This document shows positions 16,025 through 23,061 of a stretch of 37,046 nucleotides of DNA, in pieces (the stretch's first letter is position 1; the number at the start of each line of letters is the position of its first letter). Below the pieces are notes generated by a model. The model was not told where the DNA came from, made no database searches, and worked only from the letters and a program-made list of their open reading frames with translations. Position numbers and translations under genes: made by a program. Source of the stretch: Acidocella sp. Lineage in GTDB: Bacteria; Pseudomonadota; Alphaproteobacteria; Acetobacterales; Acetobacteraceae. The stretch lies in the NCBI GenBank assembly GCA_028687415.1, contig JAQUAC010000001.1, forward strand, positions 1-37,046, in the 5' to 3' direction.

Positions 16025-16729
16025 ATGAACGCAAAAATTCGCCGGATTGCCCTTGGTGGCACGACCGTGTTGATGCTGGCCACTTTTGCCGGCAGTTCCT
16101 GGGCGCAGACACCTGCCCCTGACTCTACCGCCTCCGGGGATCAAAGCACCGACACCGGGCCAGGTTATGGCCCCGGCGGTTATGGGCCCGGCATGATGGG
16201 TGGTGGTTACGGGCCGGGTTATGGGCAGGGCTATGGACCCGGTATGATGTATGGTTACGGACCTGGCTATGGGCAGGGCTACGGCCCGGGTATGATGTAT
16301 GGCTACGGACCTAACTCTAAAAGATGGGAGAACGGCAAATCCCTCATCGCGGCCCGGCTCGTAGGACTTAAACAAGAATTAAAAATTACCAGCGAGCAGG
16401 AGTCCGCATGGAAAACATACACGGACGCCGTGACCGCTGCGGATCAGGCATTCTTGACCGCCGTGAAAGCGGCTTTACCCCAGGATACAACAACGCAGAT
16501 AACTCCTGATGACAGTTTCACCTTTATGAGCCAGATGATCGCACTCAGAAAGAAAAACTTTGACGACAAAAAAGCTGCCGCCGAGGCGTTGCTCCCAAAA
16601 TTAACCCCGTATCAGAGCGGCCAGGCTAGCATGGTCCTGCCTGGTCTCGCACAGGCCGGCGGATTTGGGTTTCGGCATGGCGGGGGATACGGAATGGGAT
16701 TTGGCGGTTACGGCATGATGGGCTGGTGA
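16025..16729 (+). CDS. Exported Spy/CpxP-like protein with GYGPG repeats
   Basis: A 234-residue periplasmic protein. Residues 1-26 are a signal peptide (hydrophobic stretch ending SSWAQ). Residues 45-98 are Gly/Tyr/Pro/Met-rich and include two copies of a 16-residue unit. The helical second half has LKITSEQESAW and LLPKLTPYQSGQ, which fit the LTxxQ motifs of Spy/CpxP envelope-stress chaperones; these are often induced by copper. Methionine- and histidine-rich tails (GMGFGGYGMMGW) could bind copper, which is inferred. The ATG at 16025 is chosen because it begins the signal peptide and has GGAG about 9 nt upstream. It follows the copA remnant by 104 nt. Confidence 0.82.
   Translation: MNAKIRRIALGGTTVLMLATFAGSSWAQTPAPDSTASGDQSTDTGPGYGPGGYGPGMMGGGYGPGYGQGYGPGMMYGYGPGYGQGYGPGMMYGYGPNSKRWENGKSLIAARLVGLKQELKITSEQESAWKTYTDAVTAADQAFLTAVKAALPQDTTTQITPDDSFTFMSQMIALRKKNFDDKKAAAEALLPKLTPYQSGQASMVLPGLAQAGGFGFRHGGGYGMGFGGYGMMGW
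16205..16300 (+). repeat. Two tandem 48-bp coding repeats
   Basis: Two adjacent 48-bp units (16205-16252 and 16253-16300) encode GYGPGYGQGYGPGMMY twice, and a third partial copy starts at 16301. They differ mainly at third codon positions, so the duplication is not brand new and the protein sequence has been kept. Confidence 0.9.
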
Positions 16730-16913
16730 AACTGCGGCCAATGGTGAACCCGGCTGACAATGGGGCAACTCATTGAGTTTGAAGAGAAATCTGCTCCAAT
16801 GCCGGGGTCACTTTTCGCGCGACAAATGACCCCAGTAAGATACTATATTTCCGCACAATATCAATTGGTTACATTATTTTTTGGCGGGGTCACCGTTGGC
16901 CGCAATTTTACAA

Positions 16914-17573
16914 ATGCCCCTGAAAGCAGTTCTGGTGGTATTTTCCGCAGCTCTGGCCCTTGCGCCGGTTGCCGCCGCGCAGCCGGTTGGCCCCGGATGG
17001 GGTGGCCGGGGTTGGGGACCTGGACCGGGAATGATGGGCGGGGCGATGGAGAACCGTCCTGTCACACCAGACTGGGGCGGCAAAGTTCTGAGCTACACTG
17101 AAGCCAAAGCCTATATCGAATACGGCACAACGCATGGCATAGCGGATGCGAAAACCAATACCGTTACCTTCTCTGGCAGCGATGTCGTCATCAACCTGGT
17201 TGCCGTGCAACCGGGGTTCGATGACCAGACCTTCGAACTGCACGGCCTCACCAATCCCACGATCATCGTGCCGCACGATGCCACTGTGCAACTCAATTTA
17301 CTCAACATGGATTACGGCAACAACATGGAGCATACGGTGGAGATCGTGAATGTGCCGCCGCCTTACCCGTATATGTCGATGATGTATCTCGGCAGGCCCG
17401 TCGTGCCGCCGCTGCCGGTATTGCCCTGGCGCAGCTCCGATAATGTAGAGAATGCCGATTATGCCGCTTTTGGCGAGTCCTTCATTGCCTCCGTGCCCGG
17501 TCATTACTGGTATCTCTGTCTCTCGCCGGAGCATGCCGAGACCGGCATGTACGGCAAGTTCATTGTGCGGTGA
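16914..17573 (+). CDS. Rusticyanin-like type 1 blue copper protein
   Basis: A 219-residue exported cupredoxin. Residues 1-23 form a signal peptide (MPLKAVLVVFSAALALAPVA then AAQ). After a Gly/Pro/Met-rich linker the mature domain follows rusticyanin closely: YTEAKAYIEYG, TVTFSGSDVVINLVAVQPGF, FELHGLTNPTIIVPHDATV, and C-terminal GHYWYLCLSPEHAETGMYGK. The ligands are visible: His in MEHTVEI, then Cys-x4-His-x4-Met with the same spacing as rusticyanin. Rusticyanins carry electrons at low pH in iron oxidisers; here a role in copper handling or respiration is possible. The ATG at 16914 is preferred to a TTG at 16881 because it starts the signal peptide; no clear ribosome site is seen. Confidence 0.88.
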   Translation: MPLKAVLVVFSAALALAPVAAAQPVGPGWGGRGWGPGPGMMGGAMENRPVTPDWGGKVLSYTEAKAYIEYGTTHGIADAKTNTVTFSGSDVVINLVAVQPGFDDQTFELHGLTNPTIIVPHDATVQLNLLNMDYGNNMEHTVEIVNVPPPYPYMSMMYLGRPVVPPLPVLPWRSSDNVENADYAAFGESFIASVPGHYWYLCLSPEHAETGMYGKFIVR

Positions 17574-17742
17574 GCACGGCTGTTCCCACCGGGATCGCCA
17601 GCTCCACTTCAACGTCCCGGCGTCAGAACCGCGCCTGTACAGCTGCCTGTTGCGTTGAATCAATGCGCGGCAGCCCACTTCCAGTGCAGTCTGCTACCGG
17701 CATCGCCAAGGCGCGGCACATACGCGGAAAAGGAGCACAACC

Positions 17743-18171
17743 ATGACGAACCTTATTAAGCAGACCCTTGCGGCGGCCTTGCCCCTCGCTCTCACGGCTC
17801 CGGCCGCTTGGGCGGATTCCACAGTGACCACCCCGGCGGCTGGCGGTGCGGCCAGTTTTCAAGGTCCAGGCTGGAGCGGCTATGGGCCGGGGCCCTGGAT
17901 GATGGGCGGTTGGGGTGGTGGGCCGATGATGGGCTATGGCGGCTGGGGCGGAGGCGGTTGGATAATGATGCTGTTCGGTGGTGTGATTATCGTCGCATTG
18001 CTGGTTTTCATCTTCCGGGCACTCGCCTGGAGCACGCACCCGCCGCACCAGAACCTACCCCATCCCGGGCACGGCTCTGCCGGATTGCACGCGCTGGATG
18101 AACGTTATGCGCGGGGCGACATTAACCGCGAGGAGTACGTGCAGAAGAAGCGCGATATTCTGGGCACCTGA
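17743..18171 (+). CDS. Membrane protein with C-terminal SHOCT domain
   Basis: A 142-residue protein. Residues 1-25 look like a signal peptide ending APAAWAD. A Gly/Trp/Met-rich segment follows (about 45-75), then one membrane helix (about 76-95, MMLFGGVIIVALLVFIF) and a short C-terminal SHOCT domain (LDERYARGDINREEYVQKK). Such proteins are common in copper and envelope-stress clusters. The ATG at 17743 has AAGGAG upstream. The compositional likeness of its WMMGGWGGG region to the two upstream genes suggests a shared metal-rich envelope function. Confidence 0.82.
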   Translation: MTNLIKQTLAAALPLALTAPAAWADSTVTTPAAGGAASFQGPGWSGYGPGPWMMGGWGGGPMMGYGGWGGGGWIMMLFGGVIIVALLVFIFRALAWSTHPPHQNLPHPGHGSAGLHALDERYARGDINREEYVQKKRDILGT

Positions 18172-18540
18172 CAGCAGCGTTATTCAAAGCGCAATTCTGA
18201 ATGTGTCTGCGCCGCTTCTCAGGCTTTGCTCATTCTTTCCATCACGAATGATGGAACTTGTCGATTTCGTCATTCGTCTGGAACATCTGGAAATGTCTTG
18301 GTCTTCTTGAGACTACGTCTAACGGTGTAACCCCGAGAGCAAACATGAGACCGGCCAGCAACCATAACCGCGAACGCTCAAATCTGCGACGTCAAATGAC
18401 GGCAACATAAATGACCGGTTTCGGGAATCGCCGCGAAGCTTCTGAACGGCGGCAGCGGGCGCGTTGCTGTCAGCATGGGGCGAGGCTGAACGTCCGCTTC
18501 TGAGAACTCCTCCAAGGCCGGCCCATAGCCGGCTTGGGTC
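18172..18540. other. Intergenic region ending at the recombination site
   Basis: No supported gene. Possible reading frames (for example minus strand 18319-18558) have no family resemblance and an atypical composition. The stretch ends exactly where the 17-bp recombination-like site begins, so it may be the flank of an ancient exchange. Confidence 0.5.
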
Positions 18541-18557
18541 GATAAAGGACATTATCA
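18541..18557. repeat. Site-specific recombination-like site, copy 1
   Basis: GATAAAGGACATTATCA is identical to 36292-36308 and in the same orientation. It consists of GATAA and TTATC arms around a 6-bp AGGACA centre, the geometry of dif/pdif-type core sites. Outside the core the flanks differ. It separates arc A (copper region end) from arc B (end of the defence operon). Confidence 0.75.
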
Positions 18558-18576
18558 CTGATATGATGACAAGGGA

Positions 18577-18604
18577 AAGGTGCGGCGCACTGAGGCCGCA
18601 CCTT
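18577..18604 (-). terminator. Terminator of the vapBC-SNF2-mod-res operon
   Basis: A perfect 10-bp stem with an 8-nt loop (18577-18586 and 18595-18604) lies 5 nt beyond the res stop. On the minus strand it is followed by TTCCCTT, a weak U-rich tail. Confidence 0.7.
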
Positions 18605-18609
18605 GGTCT

Positions 18610-21324
18610 TTAAAGGCTGGCTTCCGCCGCTGCGGCAACCGTCAGTCCGTGCCGCGCCATCAAGCCCGCAAGGGTCGTGCTGGGGCCAACAATGTCATGC
18701 GGGACCAAGGCATAGGCCCAAGGCTTACCGCCGATCTCGGCGGCGTGGGCGTTGGCGTAGCTGACCCATTTACTGGCCGCACGCGCCTTCGCCTTCACAA
18801 TCGGATCTTCCATCTCGTTCTCGGCCTTGATCTCGACAATCAGCTTTTGGGTCTTCGTCTCGACCACGAAGTCGGGTTCGTAGGATTGGCCGCTGGCGTA
18901 TTCGATCCTGAATTGGCCCGGCCCCGGCTTCATCCAGCGGATGACGTCGGGTTCGTTTGCGCTCTCGATGATGACCGAGAACTCCCGCTCCTCATTGGAA
19001 TCGAAGCGTTGATAGGGGTAGCAGCACCGGGTGAAGCTGCCGAAAACATGCTTCCTGGTGTCACCGGCCGGCACCACAGGCTTACGGAAATCCCATATGG
19101 CGCGGTCGTTCGGAACATTGAATGCCTGCGGCCGGAGAAGCTGGAATCCCTTGGCAACGGTCGCGCGATAGTCGGTTGGCGTTTCCCAGTAGTGCTGTTT
19201 CATCTGCTCGAAAATGAAGCGGGCTAAATCTTTGCCGTGAACCAACAGGACGCTTTCAACGTCATCCTCGTCGGGCAGGTAGCTCCGCAAGCGCCCGACC
19301 ATCTGCTCGGACAGCTTGAACAGCAGCTCGCTTTGGCTGTCGTAGTCGATCTCGGAATAATCGACCAAGTGACGGACCAGGTAGTTTTCAGCCCTCTCCT
19401 CGCGCACCGCCTCGCTCTTGCGGGCAAGGTAACTGCGCGCCTCGTCGCGGAGACGCTGGATCATGATGTCGTCGGAAATCGGCTGTTTGGCGATGGCGTC
19501 CAGCCCGGTCAGGTCGAAATCGTTAAAGCCGAATGTCACCTCGCGGGTCGGCAACACCACGATCTCCGGGATTTCGATGGTCAGCTCCACCACCTTGGCC
19601 GTCACCTGCCGCACCACGGCGGCGATGTCCGGCCGCTTCTGCCCAAGTTCGAGCGTCGCCTGCGAGGGGGCCATCGCCTCTTCAACATCGCGCGTGATGC
19701 GCGCCTGCACCTCGGGTTCGGAAAGCTGATTGATGCCCTTCTTCAGCTCCCGCTCATAGCGGTCCTGGATCAGCCGCAAGGCAAAGTCAGCCGCCTGGCG
19801 CTCTTCCGGCATGGCGAAGACAAACTCTGTTGTTTCCTCGGAAAACCCTTTCCCAGTCAGCGAGGTTTCGACGAATGAATGGCTTTCGAGAACCTGCGCG
19901 CCCTCGGCGGATACGTCCCCGCCCGCGCCAACTGTCACGACCTTACGGATGGCAACAATGGAATTTGGATCACGCGCGGCCTTGATGACCTCATCGAAGC
20001 GGTCATGGGCGATGACGGTCAGGGTATCGACTGCATCAACGCCCGTTCGCGTGCCGTAAGGCAGGCGCAGCCCACGCCCAAGGGTCTGCTCGGTCAGAAT
20101 GTCAGAGGCGGACGCCCGCAACGGGACAATGGTGTAGAGATTGCGAACGTCCCAGCCTTCCTTGAGCTTGTTGACATGGATGACAACGTCCGTGGTGGTG
20201 TCGGTCTCCAGGGCCAGCAAGCGCGCGGTCGCGTCCTCGCTTTCTTCCCCCTTGGTGGCGCTATCAATGCGGATGACGCGGCCCTTGTAGCGACCGCCAA
20301 AGAACTCCTCGCCCTCGATGATCTGGCGCAAGGCTTCGGCGTGGGTGGTGTCGGTTGCCACCACCAGCATGAAGGGATGGACCTTCGGGCGGCCGGTTGA
20401 ACGGGCATAGATGTCCAGCTCAGCCTTGACGTTCTCATGGCAGTGAATGCCGTCTTCGAGCTTGATCCACTCCAACTGCTCTGGCGTCACCGAATCGGGG
20501 CGGAAATCCTTACGGGTGGCAACGGCTGGTTCCTTGACGAAACCATCCTGCATGGCCTGGCCAAGGCTGTAGTCATAGACGACGTTCTTGAACCGCTCGG
20601 ACTTGCTTCCGGTTGACCGCGGTGTGGCAGTCAGCTCCAAACCCAGCACCGGCTTCAACTCGGCAACGGCGCGCATCCCGGCATTGGCGCGATATCGGTG
20701 CGCTTCGTCCATCAGCAGCACAAGATCGGGCAGCTCGGCCAGATAGTCGAAATAGCTCTGCCCGATATATTCCCGCATCGTTTTGATGCGGCCCTTGTCC
20801 TTGTTGATCTTGTCCACGTTGAAGATGTTGATCACGGCGGTTTCGCCGAGCAGATCACCACCCTGAACACCCCGGCCCTGTTCCCAGTTTTCACCTGTGA
20901 CCAGCAAGGGCGGCATCTGCGCGAATTCAGAGATTCCCTTGAACACATACTTCGGTGTGTTCGGCTTGAAGTCTGCGATGAGCTTGTCATAGATGGTCGT
21001 GTTGGGGGCCAACACGAAGAAATGCCGCGAGCGGTTGGTCAAATAGAGCCAACTGATAAAGGCCCCCATGAGCCTGGTCTTGCCTACGCCTGTGGCAAGG
21101 GCGAAGCACAGAGAGGGGAAGTCGCGCTCGAAGTCCGTGACATCGGGAAAGAGAAGCTGGACGGCGGCCAGCATTTCGGCCGTGCCCGCCAGCTTTTGCA
21201 GCGGCACCAATTCCTTGAGCGGCGAATGGTCGATGATCTGGGCCAGCAATTCGAGGCTATCGGACTGCGGTGCCCGCAACGAAAGGCGAGCCTTGATCTG
21301 GCGAAGGATGCGGTCATCGGTCAT
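18610..21324 (-). CDS. Type III-like restriction subunit (helicase and nuclease)
   Basis: A 904-residue superfamily 2 helicase with a C-terminal nuclease. Walker A ATGVGKT is at 77-83, DEAH at 206-209, and the SAT-like LTATP motif follows near 230. Helicase C has ATKGEESED and GWDVRNLY, and an arginine-finger-like LGRGLRLPYG. The nuclease signature PDF...VEIK lies at about 815-833 and fits PD-(D/E)xK. Type III Res proteins translocate or switch on ATP hydrolysis and cut when two sites are met. Its start at 21324 has GGAGGAGG about 9 nt upstream and lies 3 nt after the mod stop. It could belong to the BPTD_3080-type restriction endonucleases, which I cannot confirm. Confidence 0.88.
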   Translation of the reverse strand: MTDDRILRQIKARLSLRAPQSDSLELLAQIIDHSPLKELVPLQKLAGTAEMLAAVQLLFPDVTDFERDFPSLCFALATGVGKTRLMGAFISWLYLTNRSRHFFVLAPNTTIYDKLIADFKPNTPKYVFKGISEFAQMPPLLVTGENWEQGRGVQGGDLLGETAVINIFNVDKINKDKGRIKTMREYIGQSYFDYLAELPDLVLLMDEAHRYRANAGMRAVAELKPVLGLELTATPRSTGSKSERFKNVVYDYSLGQAMQDGFVKEPAVATRKDFRPDSVTPEQLEWIKLEDGIHCHENVKAELDIYARSTGRPKVHPFMLVVATDTTHAEALRQIIEGEEFFGGRYKGRVIRIDSATKGEESEDATARLLALETDTTTDVVIHVNKLKEGWDVRNLYTIVPLRASASDILTEQTLGRGLRLPYGTRTGVDAVDTLTVIAHDRFDEVIKAARDPNSIVAIRKVVTVGAGGDVSAEGAQVLESHSFVETSLTGKGFSEETTEFVFAMPEERQAADFALRLIQDRYERELKKGINQLSEPEVQARITRDVEEAMAPSQATLELGQKRPDIAAVVRQVTAKVVELTIEIPEIVVLPTREVTFGFNDFDLTGLDAIAKQPISDDIMIQRLRDEARSYLARKSEAVREERAENYLVRHLVDYSEIDYDSQSELLFKLSEQMVGRLRSYLPDEDDVESVLLVHGKDLARFIFEQMKQHYWETPTDYRATVAKGFQLLRPQAFNVPNDRAIWDFRKPVVPAGDTRKHVFGSFTRCCYPYQRFDSNEEREFSVIIESANEPDVIRWMKPGPGQFRIEYASGQSYEPDFVVETKTQKLIVEIKAENEMEDPIVKAKARAASKWVSYANAHAAEIGGKPWAYALVPHDIVGPSTTLAGLMARHGLTVAAAAEASL

Positions 21325-21327
21325 GGC

Positions 21328-23061
21328 TCAAACCTCCTCCGCGCCAGAACCAACATCGAAAAGCGATGGCTCCGGCTCCTTGCGCGGACGGCCCCGCCGT
21401 TTGGCGGGGGCCTCGCCAGAGTCGGCGGCGTCTGTATCCACGTCCGCCCCGTTGCCCTTCGGGGCAACAGGCAAGCTAGCAACCGTCAGACTGTAATCAT
21501 CGCGGCCCCATTCGCACTTCTTCAACACCGCATGAGGTATCTTCTTGACCGTCAGATTCGGGACGGTGCTTTCTTTGCCGTTCCACGCTTTGCAGCAAAC
21601 CAGCAAGGTGCGCTTCGGCCCCACCTCATCCGACAGCTTTTTCAGCGCGTCATGGGTCAAAGATTGCGTGGTGACATAGATGAAGTCTGTCTCGGTCGAA
21701 TGACCATGACGCCAGTATTCTTCCGGCACCTGGCTCGGGGCATATGTGAAGCCCATTAGCTTACACACGGCTTCGGCCAACATCGCAGCATTGTAGCTCG
21801 GCGCGATAACCCAGTTATCGAAGCGGTCCTTGGTCAACAGCGACGGCGCAAGCCGATAGAAGCGGAATCCACCACCACCTTGCCAGCCAACCGCGGCGGT
21901 AATGCCGCCGTCATCTTCACCGTCGATGATCTTTGTCAGTCGTGGGGCACAATGCGTGATCGCGTGATCGCCTAACTCAACCATAATCCAGCGGCGGCCC
22001 ATCTTGTGGGCTACCGCGCCAGTCGTCCCTGAGCCAGCAAATGAATCGAGGACAATGTCGCAAGGATTAGTTGCAATCTGAATCACTCTTTGAAGTAGTC
22101 GTTCTGGTTTTGGTGTACCAAAAGGTATAAGATCGGGAAACAGGCCCTTTATTTCAGCTTTAGACGTTCTATTACTTCCGACATCGGAATGGGACCAAAT
22201 TGTTTCCGGGGGCCTCTGAGCGTTCGCCTCTGCATAGATACGGTAATTAGGCGTCCAGCCATTGCGGCCTTTGATCCAGTCTATCCGGTTGCTCTCTTGC
22301 TCGGTCTTAGTCTTGTTCCATCGCCAAGCCCCATCCGTTCCGTCCTGCCTTTTCGGGAAAACCTGTGTCCCATCCGGAGCGGTCATGGAATAATAGAGCG
22401 TGGGGCGAGCTTCACGGGAATCACCCTGACCACCCATTGCTCGTAAAGGTTTAAGGTAATATTTCCGCCCCTCAGCGTCCAATTTATCATAATGCTCTGC
22501 GGCTTCAATGGTTGTCAGTTTGTTCCAAGAAGTTTTGGTAATGTCTTTTCCGAACACCAATAGGTGATCGTGTCTTACAGAGAAGAATTGAGCGTCCATA
22601 CGCGGACTGTCCGCTTTTTCCCATATCGCATTCCCAATGAAATTGCTCCGACCAAAAATTTCATCGCAGATCACCTTCAGATAATGCGCCTCGTTGTCAT
22701 CGATGGTAATCCAAAGAGAGCCGTCTTCTGACAAGCATCTCCTGATTAGTTCAAGGCGATCCCTCATCAACGACAGCCAAAGCGAATGCTCTAAGCCATC
22801 ATGGTAATGCGCGAACGCGCTCCCAGTGTTGTAGGGTGGATCAATGAAGACGCACTTTACCTTACCCGCCAACTCCTGCTCCAACGCCTTCAACGCAAGC
22901 AGGTTGTCCCCGAATATCAGCCGATTGTCGAAAATATCCCCGTCATGTCGCTCCTTCGCATGATGCGAAAGCGCCGGGTCTTCCAACAAAATGCGCGGCT
23001 CCAAGCGAGGCCGTTCGTCCTTGCCAATCCAGGTCAATTCAAGTTTCTGGTGCCGGCTCAT
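21328..23061 (-). CDS. Type III-like adenine DNA methyltransferase (Mod)
   Basis: A 577-residue beta-class methyltransferase: catalytic DPPYNTG at 74-80 comes before the AdoMet site FAGSGTTG at 341-348. The region between and after these probably recognises the target. Near the C-terminus, AKRRGRPRKEP is an AT-hook-like DNA-binding tail. The start at 23061 forms an ATGA overlap with the SNF2 stop (23058-23061); an ATG at 23076 in the same frame is possible. In type III systems Mod gives both specificity and self-protection, so it should methylate one strand at N6-adenine. Confidence 0.92.
   Translation of the reverse strand: MSRHQKLELTWIGKDERPRLEPRILLEDPALSHHAKERHDGDIFDNRLIFGDNLLALKALEQELAGKVKCVFIDPPYNTGSAFAHYHDGLEHSLWLSLMRDRLELIRRCLSEDGSLWITIDDNEAHYLKVICDEIFGRSNFIGNAIWEKADSPRMDAQFFSVRHDHLLVFGKDITKTSWNKLTTIEAAEHYDKLDAEGRKYYLKPLRAMGGQGDSREARPTLYYSMTAPDGTQVFPKRQDGTDGAWRWNKTKTEQESNRIDWIKGRNGWTPNYRIYAEANAQRPPETIWSHSDVGSNRTSKAEIKGLFPDLIPFGTPKPERLLQRVIQIATNPCDIVLDSFAGSGTTGAVAHKMGRRWIMVELGDHAITHCAPRLTKIIDGEDDGGITAAVGWQGGGGFRFYRLAPSLLTKDRFDNWVIAPSYNAAMLAEAVCKLMGFTYAPSQVPEEYWRHGHSTETDFIYVTTQSLTHDALKKLSDEVGPKRTLLVCCKAWNGKESTVPNLTVKKIPHAVLKKCEWGRDDYSLTVASLPVAPKGNGADVDTDAADSGEAPAKRRGRPRKEPEPSLFDVGSGAEEV

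Noticed and set aside
16730..16913. Possible IS21-type ends (GGGGTCA-like segments near 16804 and 16887)
   Set aside because: The segments are short, imperfect and no transposase or clear inverted repeat pair accompanies them.
18319..18558. A 79-codon minus-strand frame over the intergenic region
   Set aside because: It overlaps the recombination-like site, has no ribosome site, and shows no family resemblance.
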